21,135 nt of DNA, taken from assembly GCA_012797095.1 (NCBI GenBank), contig JAAZPS010000114.1:1-21135 (forward strand), in the 5' to 3' direction. Positions 1 to 7,900 of the stretch are shown one piece after another (the stretch's first letter is position 1; each line of letters begins with the position of its first letter). Source of the stretch: Bacillota bacterium. Its GTDB lineage: Bacteria; Bacillota; Dethiobacteria; DTU022. Made by a program: the position numbers and the translations under genes. The notes beneath the pieces are model-generated. The model was not told the DNA's origin. It worked only from the letters and a program-made list of their open reading frames with translations, and made no database searches.

Positions 1-59
1 GCTTTGAAATATTGTTGTCGCATTTCATTTAAGTACTCACGACGGCTTCTAATTGACAT
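1..59 (-). CDS. Transposase/integrase-type protein, 5' end only
   Basis: Reading the minus strand from 59, an ATG opens a frame that runs off the window edge and encodes MSIRSRREYLNEMRQQYFK. This basic N-terminus (R-R-E-Y-L near the start) resembles the beginning of DDE/integrase-core transposases common in clostridial genomes. Only 19 full codons are visible, so no catalytic residue can be checked and the IS family is not assigned. It is divergent from glmU, and two direct repeats lie just outside it, which fits an insertion element end. It could be another DNA-binding protein. Confidence 0.5.
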   Translation of the reverse strand, partial: MSIRSRREYLNEMRQQYFK

Positions 60-76
60 GGTCATATCACTACCCC

Positions 77-138
77 TCGGTAAGATTTCGTCGTGAGTGA
101 GCCGATCCCCCTTCGGTAAGATTATAAGTGAGTGATCG
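77..138. repeat. Two direct repeats at the element end
   Basis: TCGGTAAGATT occurs at 77-87 and 113-123 (period 36). GTGAGTGA follows at 93-100 and 128-135 (period 35). The two copies share the order CC-TCGGTAAGATT-n-GTGAGTGA-GATC or -TCG. Tandem repeats like these at an element end are typical of transposase binding sites in some IS families. The spacing difference of one base shows that they are imperfect. Confidence 0.6.
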
Positions 139-168
139 CGCGCCCTGTCTCTCCTCTGCTGCCTGTAG

Positions 169-174
169 TATAAT
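169..174 (+). promoter_or_regulatory. glmU promoter, -10 element
   Basis: A perfect TATAAT lies 36 bases before the glmU start codon. No good -35 is seen at 16-18 bases spacing (TGTCTC at 146-151 is a poor match), so the call rests on the -10 hexamer and its position. The neighbouring insertion element ends only about 30 bases upstream and may have displaced the original control region. Confidence 0.5.
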
Positions 175-209
175 GTACAGGTGAAATTTATACCTGAGGA
201 GGAGCTCCC

Positions 210-1616
210 ATGGGAGAAATACAGGCAGTGATACTGGCAGCAGGGGAAGGTAAAAGAATGCACTCCACCTTGCCGAAGGTGCTGCACCCCCTGTGCGGGC
301 GGCCGCTGCTACGCTATATCCTGGACAGTGCGGTTGCTGTTGCCGGGGAACCGGTCATTGTGATCGGCCGCGGTGCAGCTCTGGTCAGAGAGACCATCGG
401 CGCCGGATGGAGCTACGCCGTCCAGGAAAAACAGCTGGGAACGGGACATGCCCTGATGCAGGCGCTGCCGCACCTGCCGGAGGAAGGACTTTTGCTGGTC
501 CTCTGCGGGGATACCCCTTTGCTGGAGAGAGAAGATCTGGAGCAGCTGATCCGGGATCATGGTGACAGTGCTGCCACCGTGATGACAGCGGTGCCTCCGG
601 ATCCGACCGGCTACGGCCGGGTGATCCGCGATCCCGGCGGAGCGGTGCTGCGGATCGTCGAGGAAAGCGATGCCACCTCCGCCGAGGTGGAAGTGGCCGA
701 GATCAACAGCGGATCCTACTGCTTTGATCTCAAGGTTCTTCGAGAATTTTTACCCCTTCTATCCCCTGAAAATGTTCAGCAGGAGTATTACCTTCCGGAA
801 ATTCTTTCCTTGATGAGAGAGCAGGGTCATCGTATCGGCGCTTCCTGTCTGGGGCGGTGGCAAGTCGCCCTGGGGATCAACGATCGCTGTCAGCTCGCGG
901 AGGCGGCAGCGATCATGCGGGGACGGATCAACTGCTCCCTGATGAGGCAGGGCGTGACCATGATCGACCCCGCTTCCACCTATATTGATTTTGATGTCAG
1001 GATCGGGGCGGAGACGGTGCTTCTGCCGCAGACGCTTATCGAGGGTAATACGGTGATCGGTTCCGGCTGCCGGATCGGGCCGGGTGTGCAGATCATGAAC
1101 GCGCAGATCGGAGACGGGGTTGTGATCCGGCAGGCTGTTGTTGCCGGGAGCATTCTGGAAAATGGAGCGGCGATCGGTCCCTTTGCCAATATCCGCCCCG
1201 GCTGCCGCATCGGCCCCGGGGTCAAGATCGGTGATTTTGTCGAGGTGAAGAATTCGACCATCGGGGCAGAGAGCAAGCTGCCCCATCACAGCTATGCCGG
1301 AGATGTCGATATCGAGAGCGGGGTTAACCTCGGGGCGGGAGTCATTGTGGTCAATTTTGACGGCCGCAAGAAGCACCGCTCCCTGATCCGCAGGGGTGCT
1401 TTTATCGGCTGCAACAGCAACCTCGTCTCGCCCCTGGAGATAGGCGAGGGGGCTTTTGTGGCTGCCGGTTCTACCGTGACCGGAGATGTGCCTGCCGGAG
1501 CCCTGGCCATAGCCCGGACGGATCAGAAAAACTGTGCCGGGCTGGGGAAGCGGCTGCTGGAAAAAGGCCTGCAGCAGGATAAGAAGGGAAGGGCAGAGAA
1601 GGAAGAAAAGGCCTGA
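210..1616 (+). CDS. glmU: Bifunctional N-acetylglucosamine-1-P uridyltransferase / glucosamine-1-P acetyltransferase
   Basis: GlmU acetylates glucosamine-1-phosphate and then couples it to UTP, giving UDP-GlcNAc for peptidoglycan and teichoic acids. Residues 1-230 are the uridyltransferase: LAAGEGKRM (9-17) with K23 of the PKVLH motif, QLGTGH (75-80), CGD with D101, E151 and N166 (EINSG). Residues 250-450 are the left-handed beta-helix acetyltransferase with repeated I-G hexapeptides, the catalytic His at about 359 in KLPHHSYAGD, a NLGAGVIVVNFDG segment, and AAGSTVTG near the end. The length of 468 aa is normal for the family. The Shine-Dalgarno GAGGAGG at 196-202 fixes the ATG start. prs follows after 43 bases, as in B. 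subtilis (gcaD-prs). The usual Thr of GxGTRM is Lys here. Confidence 0.97.
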   Translation: MGEIQAVILAAGEGKRMHSTLPKVLHPLCGRPLLRYILDSAVAVAGEPVIVIGRGAALVRETIGAGWSYAVQEKQLGTGHALMQALPHLPEEGLLLVLCGDTPLLEREDLEQLIRDHGDSAATVMTAVPPDPTGYGRVIRDPGGAVLRIVEESDATSAEVEVAEINSGSYCFDLKVLREFLPLLSPENVQQEYYLPEILSLMREQGHRIGASCLGRWQVALGINDRCQLAEAAAIMRGRINCSLMRQGVTMIDPASTYIDFDVRIGAETVLLPQTLIEGNTVIGSGCRIGPGVQIMNAQIGDGVVIRQAVVAGSILENGAAIGPFANIRPGCRIGPGVKIGDFVEVKNSTIGAESKLPHHSYAGDVDIESGVNLGAGVIVVNFDGRKKHRSLIRRGAFIGCNSNLVSPLEIGEGAFVAAGSTVTGDVPAGALAIARTDQKNCAGLGKRLLEKGLQQDKKGRAEKEEKA

Positions 1617-1659
1617 ACAGGTACCGAAGATAAACTCTATCATGGGGAGGGGTAATGTA

Positions 1660-2604
1660 GTGGGCAAAAACAAAATCAAGATCTTTAGCGGTAGCGCCAA
1701 TCGCAGTCTGGCCCAAGAGATCGCCGATCATATCGGGATACCCCTGGGTGAGGCGGAGGTGGGCCGCTTCAGCGACGGGGAGATCCGGATCGGCATTCAG
1801 GAAAGCGTTCGTGGCAAGAATGTTTTTCTGATCCAGCCCCTGTGTAATCCGGCCAATGAACATATCATGGAGCTGCTTATATTGATCGACGCTCTTAAAA
1901 GGGCCTCCGCTCATTCCGTCAATGCGGTTGTCCCCTATTACGGCTATGCCCGGCAGGACCGTAAAACCAGGGCGCGGGATCCGATCACCGCCAAGTTGCT
2001 GGCCGATCTGATCACCGCCGCCGGGGCCAGCCGGGTGGTAGCGATGGATCTGCATGCCGGCCAGATCCAGGGTTTTTTCAATATTCCCTTTGATCATCTT
2101 ACTGCAGTACCCATCATTGCCAACTACCTCAAGCAGAAAAGGATCCGGGGTGAGGGTGTGGTCGTCTCTCCCGATCTCGGCGGGGTCACCAGGGCCCGTG
2201 AGCTGGCCAATCGCCTGGGGCTGCCTATCGCCGTGATCGATAAGAAAAGACCCGCTCCCAACCAGGCCGAGGTGGTCAATATCATCGGCGAAGTCGAGAA
2301 CAGGGTGACCATCCTGATCGACGATATCATCGATACCGCCGGAACGATCGTGCTGGGCGGCGAGGCCCTGAAGAAAAAGGGCGCTCTCGAGGTGTACGCC
2401 TGCTGCACCCACCCGGTTTTCTCCGGACCGGCCCTGGAGAGACTTAACGGGGCTTTCATCGAGGAGGTGGTCTACACCAATTCGATTCCGGTGGAGGCCA
2501 GTTTACCGACCGAAAAGTTCCACGGGCTTTCCGTGGCCCCGCTGATCGGGGAAGCGATCATCCGGATCAGCGAAGAGCGTTCGGTGAGCGCTTTGTTTGA
2601 CTAA
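1660..2604 (+). CDS. prs: Ribose-phosphate pyrophosphokinase (PRPP synthetase)
   Basis: Prs transfers pyrophosphate from ATP to ribose-5-phosphate to make PRPP for purine, pyrimidine, His and Trp synthesis. The GTG start at 1660 is chosen because GGGGAGGGG (1644-1652) sits at good spacing and the resulting 314 aa fits the family (B. subtilis 317); the frame is open further upstream into glmU, but an ATG at 1642 lacks a ribosome site. Visible motifs: RFSDGE (36-41), NEHIMELL (66-73), the catalytic loop YYGYARQDRK (93-102), DLHAGQIQGFF (130-140), SPDLGGVTRAR (170-180), K195 and R197 in DKKRP, and the PRPP loop DDIIDTAGT (221-229). It probably shares transcription with glmU. Confidence 0.97.
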   Translation: MGKNKIKIFSGSANRSLAQEIADHIGIPLGEAEVGRFSDGEIRIGIQESVRGKNVFLIQPLCNPANEHIMELLILIDALKRASAHSVNAVVPYYGYARQDRKTRARDPITAKLLADLITAAGASRVVAMDLHAGQIQGFFNIPFDHLTAVPIIANYLKQKRIRGEGVVVSPDLGGVTRARELANRLGLPIAVIDKKRPAPNQAEVVNIIGEVENRVTILIDDIIDTAGTIVLGGEALKKKGALEVYACCTHPVFSGPALERLNGAFIEEVVYTNSIPVEASLPTEKFHGLSVAPLIGEAIIRISEERSVSALFD

Positions 2605-2633
2605 TTGACACCATCTTCCATCATGGTTATACT
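2605..2633 (+). promoter_or_regulatory. Sigma-A promoter of rplY/ctc
   Basis: TTGACA (2605-2610), a 17-base spacer and TATACT (2628-2633) form a nearly perfect vegetative promoter. The -35 begins on the base after the prs TAA stop. Start of transcription would be near 2640, giving a leader of only about 16 bases that begins with the GAGGAGG ribosome site. The B. subtilis ctc promoter is sigma-B type; no such pattern is seen here. Confidence 0.85.
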
Positions 2634-2656
2634 GGACGTCGAGGAGGTTTTCGCAA

Positions 2657-3337
2657 ATGGAGCGAATGGTACTGAAAGCAGAAATTCGTTTGCCTTTAAC
2701 CAGGGGCGAACTCAATCAGTTGCGCCGGGAAGGGCGTGTCCCCGCGGTAATCTACGGGCGGGGCAAAGAGACCCGCTCGCTGCTGGTAGACGGCCGCCTG
2801 TTGAGAAAGGTTCTCTCTGCAGGTGGGACAAACGTACTGATCGATCTGGAGATCGGCAACGGCGCCGGTTCGGATCGGGAAACGGTGATGTTGAAAGAGA
2901 TTCAAAGACATCTCTGGCAGCAAGATCGTCTCCTGCATGTTGATTTTATCCGTATCTCCATGGAGGATGAGATCGAGGTAGAGGTCCCGTTGAACTTTGT
3001 CGGAGAAGCGGCCGGGACCCTGGAAGGCGGGATCATCCAGATTCTTCTGCGCGAAGTGAGTGTCAAGTGTCTCCCGGTGAATATTCCGGAATTGCTGGAG
3101 ATCGATCTTTCGCCGCTGGGGATCGGGGATAGCATCAGCGCGGGCAGCCTGACCCTGCCTGAAGGGGTCACCCTGTTGACTGCCCCGGAGGATGCTCTGG
3201 CCCAGGTCCTTGTTCCGGAAGAGGAAGAAGAGGAAGAGGAAGAAGAAGAGCTGCTGGCGGCCGAGGAAGAGGCCGGCGAGGCTGCTGCGGAAGACGATCA
3301 GGAGGCGCCGCCGGAGGGCGAGGAGGCCGGGAAATAA
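2657..3337 (+). CDS. rplY: 50S ribosomal protein L25 (Ctc/TL5 type)
   Basis: This is a 5S-rRNA-binding protein of the large ribosomal subunit, in the long bacterial Ctc/TL5 form (226 aa). The N-terminal L25 beta-barrel (about 1-95) has REGRVPAVIYGRG (24-36) and ends near LLHVDFIRI. The second TL5 domain (about 100-186) contains EVPLNFVGEA and an LPEGVTLL segment. The last 35 to 40 residues are a very acidic tail of Glu runs with Ala and Pro. GAGGAGG (2641-2647) is placed 9 bases before the ATG. It has its own strong promoter. The stop TAA (3335-3337) is in the same frame as pth, with no other stop between them. Confidence 0.95.
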   Translation: MERMVLKAEIRLPLTRGELNQLRREGRVPAVIYGRGKETRSLLVDGRLLRKVLSAGGTNVLIDLEIGNGAGSDRETVMLKEIQRHLWQQDRLLHVDFIRISMEDEIEVEVPLNFVGEAAGTLEGGIIQILLREVSVKCLPVNIPELLEIDLSPLGIGDSISAGSLTLPEGVTLLTAPEDALAQVLVPEEEEEEEEEEELLAAEEEAGEAAAEDDQEAPPEGEEAGK

Positions 3338-3382
3338 ATCTTTTTCCGGAGAAGGGTTCGCGAAAATTACGACCACGCCATT

Positions 3383-3934
3383 GTGGGACTGGGCAATCCC
3401 GGGGAGCGTTACAGCGGAACCAGACACAATCTGGGCTATCGTGTGGTGGAATTGCTATCCAGATCGATCAGGGCGGAAAGACCATTTCATCTGCGTCATT
3501 CCTGCTGCGCTGCCGCCGAATATCGGTCGCAGCGCCTGCTTCTGGTTCAGCCGCGCACCTTCATGAACCTGAGCGGGCGGGCGGCGGCGGAGCTGATGCA
3601 GCGTTTTTCTCTCAGCCCCGAACAGCTTATTCTGATCTACGATGATCTGGACCTACCGCCGGGATGGATCCGGCTGCGCTCCGGAGGCGGCAGCGGCGGT
3701 CACCGCGGCGTTCGCTCGGTCATCGAGACGCTCGGTACCGGCAATTTTCTGCGCCTGCGGATCGGTATCGGTAAACCGCTTGCCGGTGACACCGCCGCCT
3801 ATGTGCTCGTGGAGCCCCCGCTGCCCGAGCGGGAACTGCTCGAAGGAGCTGTTGAACGGGCTGTTGAAGCCCTGTTTGTTTATCTCGGGCCGGGGTTGGA
3901 GGAGGCGATGAACCGGTTCAACCGCCCGCCCTAG
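3383..3934 (+). CDS. pth: Peptidyl-tRNA hydrolase (start unresolved)
   Basis: Pth frees tRNA from peptidyl-tRNAs that drop off ribosomes; the B. subtilis orthologue is spoVC. Using the first GTG, the protein reads MGLGNPGERY, GTRHNLGY, FMNLSG, YDDLDLPPG and GGSGGHRGVR. Counterparts of E. coli N10, H20, N68 and D93 are N5, H15, N62 and D87. The N114 position is R108. The listed start is only the first accepted start codon: it would replace the second residue of the conserved I-V-G-L-G-N-P strand, and it has no Shine-Dalgarno site. A good site, GGAGAAGGG, lies at 3348-3356, which points to a start near 3362-3368, but the frame there reads GAA-AAT-TAC with no ATG, GTG or TTG. The frame is open back to the rplY stop. 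A sequencing error, a rare start or read-through could explain this. Confidence 0.9.
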   Translation: MGLGNPGERYSGTRHNLGYRVVELLSRSIRAERPFHLRHSCCAAAEYRSQRLLLVQPRTFMNLSGRAAAELMQRFSLSPEQLILIYDDLDLPPGWIRLRSGGGSGGHRGVRSVIETLGTGNFLRLRIGIGKPLAGDTAAYVLVEPPLPERELLEGAVERAVEALFVYLGPGLEEAMNRFNRPP

Positions 3935-4281
3935 CCTGCGGTTGCGGCCTGGTTGCTTGCAGTTGTCTCCCCTTCATTCCAGGGCAGCCCCTTAAGCGAT
4001 CGTCCCTTTCCCGGGCAACTGACCGGCAGTCTCTTCTGGGCATCCCGGTTGGCATGATTGCCAGCCCCAATGGTGTGGTTCGCAGGATCCCCGCTCTCGC
4101 CCGCAGCGGTGGGTTGAATACGGGCAAATTTCCGATGGCAGCGGAGAATTCTGCTTTTTAAAACCGAAGCGGTATCGGCTCCCGCATGCCGCCTGTCGAC
4201 AGGGGTACAGGCCGGAGGATTCACCTTGCTGCGGTGGAACCTTGGAGCGAGCCCCCCGATTTCCGCCAGACTGCCCCGGTT

Positions 4282-4319
4282 ATCTTTTCCCCCACGGAGA
4301 GGTTCAAAGTGGGGAAGAT
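4282..4319 (+). repeat. Inverted repeat / hairpin
   Basis: ATCTTTTCCCCCAC pairs imperfectly with GTGGGGAAGAT across a 13-base loop, and TCTTTTC follows. It looks terminator-like, but two unpaired T residues interrupt the stem and the T run is short. It could end transcription coming from pth. Confidence 0.35.
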
Positions 4320-4433
4320 CTTTTCACGGACCCAAAAATAAAATCCCGTTGCGGGCTTCCTTCGCTGTCCCCCTGATCTTCCTTCATTTCATTCCGGGGT
4401 TTCTCACCACTGTCACCAGAGCTTTCCTCCATT

Positions 4434-4459
4434 GTCATCCTGAGCGCAGCGAAGGATCC
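4434..4459. repeat. Dispersed REP-like element
   Basis: The 26-base block starting GTCATCCTGAGCGCAGCG and ending AAGGATCC matches, from memory, a short palindromic repeat scattered in intergenic regions of many unrelated bacteria; its reading frames give H-P-E-R-S-E-G-S and, on the other strand, S-F-A-A-L-R-M-T. The arms ATCCT (4438-4442) and AGGAT (4453-4457) pair. It lies in the gene-free gap before fin. Confidence 0.7.
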
Positions 4460-4628
4460 CTGTACGGGCCGCCGGGGCAATTCCCGGATCCCGATCTGGC
4501 AGCGCAGAGGGCCGAAACCTCCGTTACCCCGGCGGGTTCCCGGTGTGCAGCCCTGCAGGGATAGATCTGCCCATCCCGGGGTAGCATAATCACAGATCTT
4601 AAATGAATATGATGGTGTGAAAGAGGAA

Positions 4629-4865
4629 ATGAGGATCACCTATATCTGTGATCGCTGCGGGGCGTTGATCGGCGCCCTCAGCCTGACAGAAGCGGAGCTG
4701 CATCAGATCGGTATCGATATCTTGACGGCAGATCTGCACGAAGATATAATTAAGTCTGCCGAAACGGGTGATCTTTTTATCTATTCCCTTTGCGATCACT
4801 GTGTGGAGACCACTCCTGTTAATGAGGCGGAGTGGCCCTACCGGAAAGAACCCGACGTCCATTAA
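4629..4865 (+). CDS. fin: Anti-sigma-F factor Fin
   Basis: Fin (YabK) is a small forespore protein that inhibits sigma-F and helps the switch to sigma-G. The 78-aa product begins MRITYICDRCG, which lines up residue for residue with B. subtilis MALHYYCRHCG. It has two CxxC pairs (C7/C10 and C55/C58), the probable zinc-binding knuckles, and the central TGDLFIYSLCDHC segment corresponds to the family's GDVHVKTICEDC. The ATG at 4629 is chosen by this alignment, although GAGG is only two bases upstream. An in-frame GTG at 4617 would add four residues. It sits directly before mfd, as in Bacillus. Confidence 0.85.
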   Translation: MRITYICDRCGALIGALSLTEAELHQIGIDILTADLHEDIIKSAETGDLFIYSLCDHCVETTPVNEAEWPYRKEPDVH

Positions 4866-4926
4866 CGGGGCGCCGGGTAGTGCATTTTTCACAAGATTCA
4901 CACTCCCATGAAGTGAGGATGGCATC

Positions 4927-7900
4927 GTGTTTTTACATGAATTGCTCAAAGAATGGCCCCGGGACCGATCCTTCAAACAGCTGCTCAGGAGCGCCTCAGA
5001 TCTTTCCGGTTCCGGCAGCGCCGTCACCGGGATCGGCGGCAGTGCCGCTGCCTTTCTTCAGGCGGGCCTGGTTGAAACCTTGAACTGTCCGGCGGTGGTG
5101 GTTGCGGCGGATCTGGCCCGGGCAGAAAAAATTTATGAAGATCTGCTGGCCTTTTTACCCCCCGGCCGGGTTGGTTTGCTGCCGGCCCGGGAACTGTTTA
5201 TCACTGCCGATTTTCTTGCCCGGAGTATGGAGCAGCGTCGGCAGCGCCTCTTTTTTCTGGAGCGGCTGCAGCGGCGAGAGAGCGCCGTCTTTGTGGCGCC
5301 GTTTACTGCCCTGATATCGCGGGTCTTGCCCCCCCAGGAGTGGCGCCGTCTGTTGATACCACTGCAGGTCGGTGAGGGGGTTGACCGGGAGATTCTTTTG
5401 CAGAAACTTATCGAGAACGGTTACGAAAGGGTGCCCTTGATCGAGGGGCGGGGGCAGTGCAGCGCCCGTGGTGAAATTATCGATATCTTCCCCCCCGGCA
5501 GGGAGCGACCCCTGCGGGTGGAACTTTTCGGCGAGATCATCGATTCGATCCGTTTTTTCGACCCGGCGACGCAGCGTTCAACCGAACGGTTGGATCAGGT
5601 GGTGATCTTGCCGGCATATGAACTGGTGATCTCCGGGGCGCGGTTCGAGCAGGGAGAGCAGCGGATCCGCCGCGAGCTGGAGCCTGCTCTTGCCCGGCTA
5701 CGCCGCAGGGGAGAAGAGCAGGCGGCAGCAAAGCTGAAAACAAGTACCGGCCGGCACCTCAACCGCCTCCTGATGCCCGGCGGTCTTGATCACCTTTCCA
5801 GCTATTTCTCTTATTTTTATGGTGAAGGCGCCAGCCTTTTTGACTACCTACCTACAGAATCGATCGTGCTGGTCGATGAGCCGGCGGCAATTTTCAAGAA
5901 TGCCGCCGGGCTGCATCGTGAGCTGCTCTCGCACTACGGTAGTATTTTTGCCCGGGGAGAGATGCTGCCGGGTGCGGATTATCCTTTCTGGCAGATCGAG
6001 GAGCTGCTCTCCCCGCGTTCCAATATTATGGCCCTGTCGCTTTTTCCCTCCTCAACGGGCTCACTGGAGCTGTCCCCGGAGCTGGTGTTGTCAGGAAGGG
6101 ATGCGGCCAGCTATCACGGACAGTGGGAACTTTTGGGCTCCGATCTGGCCGAATGGAGAAAAGCGGGCTACCGGATCGCCGTGGCTGCCGCTACGGAAGA
6201 GCGGGCCCGGGGATTGCGGCAGCTGCTGGCTGAGCAGGGCCTGAAGGTGGGTCCCCTCTCCGGCCAACCCTGGGCCCCGGGTGAGGCGCGCATGGTTACA
6301 GCGATCCTGGAGGGGGGATTCCTGATCCCATCGTTGAAATTGGCTGTGGTGACAGAGCACAATATACTTCCCCGGCGCCGCAAGAAGAGAAGGCTGACCC
6401 GGCAGGAGGGTTCCGGGCTGCACCACTACCGCGATCTGGCCGTGGGCGATTATGTGGTGCATGAACAGCATGGAATCGGCAAATATTTGGGGCTGAACAC
6501 CCTGGAAATTGGCGGTGTTCAGCGCGATTACCTGCTTATAAAATACCAGGGGAGCGATCGGCTTTACCTCCCCGCGGATCAGATCGAGCTGATCCAGAAA
6601 TATATCGGGGCGGAAGGGAAGGCGCCGCGGCTGCACCGCCTCGGCGGCGGCGAATGGCAGCGTCTCAAAAGCAGGGTGAAGGCCTCGGTGGAAGAGATGG
6701 CTCAGGAGCTGCTCTCCCTTTATGCGGCGCGCGAATTGGCCGATGGTTATCGTTTCAAAGGGGATCACCCCTGGCAGAAGGAATTTGAAATGCTTTTCCC
6801 CTATGAAGAGACCACCGATCAGCTGCAGGCCATCGCCGAGGTCAAGGCGGATCTGGAGAAAGATCATCCCATGGATCGCCTGATCTGCGGTGATGTCGGT
6901 TACGGCAAGACCGAGGTGGCCCTGCGGGCAGCTTTCAAGGTCGTTATGGAGGGAAAGCAGGTGGCCATGCTTGTCCCGACCACGGTTCTTTCCCAGCAAC
7001 ATTTCCGCACATTTTCGGAACGGTTTGCTGAATTTCCCTTCCAGGTTGCCCAGTTGAGCCGGTTTGTCTCGCTCGCGGAGCAGAAGAAGATCTTGCAAGA
7101 TCTGGCTGACGGGAAGATCGATATCGTCATCGGGACCCACCGCCTTCTTTCAAAAGATATCAAATTCCGTGATCTGGGGCTTTTGATCATCGATGAAGAG
7201 CAGCGTTTCGGCGTGCGCCACAAGGAGAAGCTGAAACAGATGCGGCTTTCCGTCGATGTCCTGGCGATGACCGCGACTCCGATACCGAGGACGATGCATC
7301 TTTCCCTTGTTGGTGTGAGAGATCTCAGTGTCATCGAAACACCGCCGGAGAACCGTTATCCGGTTCAGACCTTTGTGGCCGAGTATTCCGATCACCTGGC
7401 CCGGGAGGCGATCCAGCGGGAGCTGAACCGGGGAGGGCAGGTTTACGTTGTCTTCAACCGGATCGCCGGGATCAACGCCATGGCTGAACAGATCCGGGAG
7501 CTGTTTCCCGGCGCCGCCGTGGCGGTGGGGCACGGGCGGATTCCCGAGGCTACTCTGGAACAACTGATGGACGATTTTATCGAGGGGAAATATCAAATTT
7601 TGGTGAGCACGACCATCATCGAAGCGGGACTCGATATCCCAAACGTGAACACCCTGCTGGTCTACGATGCCGATCAGTTCGGTCTGGCCCAGTTGTACCA
7701 GCTGCGCGGGCGGGTCGGCCGTTCTCACCGGCTGGCCTATGCTTACCTGACCTACCGCCGGGAGAAGATCATCACGGAAGATGCCAGGAAAAGGCTGCAG
7801 GCGATCAAAGAATTTACCGAGCTTGGTTCGGGATTCAAGGTGGCCCTGCGCGATCTGGAGATCCGCGGCTCCGGCAATATCCTCGGTGCAGAGCAACACG

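Larger units (their letters stand above)
1..140 (-). mobile_element. Partial insertion element, terminal region
   Basis: This is the 5' end of a probable transposase gene plus about 80 bases of upstream DNA holding two imperfect direct repeats. The element reads leftward out of the window. The outer boundary is placed near 138-140, where the repeats stop and the glmU promoter region begins; this is an inference because no target duplication can be seen. In B. subtilis purR, yabJ and spoVG lie upstream of glmU, so the element has probably inserted in that interval or replaced it. Confidence 0.5.
3935..4628. other. Gene-free gap between pth and fin
   Basis: No open frame in this stretch has a ribosome site together with family-like sequence. 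It contains a near-palindromic dispersed repeat at 4434-4459, a hairpin at 4282-4319, a small CCCG-TTG-CGGG hairpin near 4344 and an isolated T-box-like word at 4233-4241. In B. subtilis pth and fin are close neighbours, so roughly 690 bases of extra DNA is unusual. It may be a gene remnant, an RNA or repeat-derived DNA. Confidence 0.6.

Noticed and set aside
1534..1659. Upstream extension of prs inside glmU
   Set aside because: GGGGAGGGG and family alignment place the start at GTG 1660.
759..1700. Long antisense frame opposite glmU
   Set aside because: A GC-rich shadow of glmU with low-complexity, His/Asp/Pro-rich translation.
4233..4241. T-box-like core GGTGGAACC in the pth-fin gap
   Set aside because: It lacks Stem I, the A-rich lead and the following CGCG, and no aminoacyl-tRNA or amino acid gene is downstream.
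4226..4564. 112-codon open frame in the pth-fin gap
   Set aside because: It runs through the dispersed repeat (H-P-E-R-S-E-G-S), has no family likeness and looks like chance coding.
4559..4591. Sigma-F/G-like promoter before fin (GGATA, CATAATC)
   Set aside because: The -10 is close to sigma-G, but the spacing of 21 bases is wrong and no better -35 was seen.
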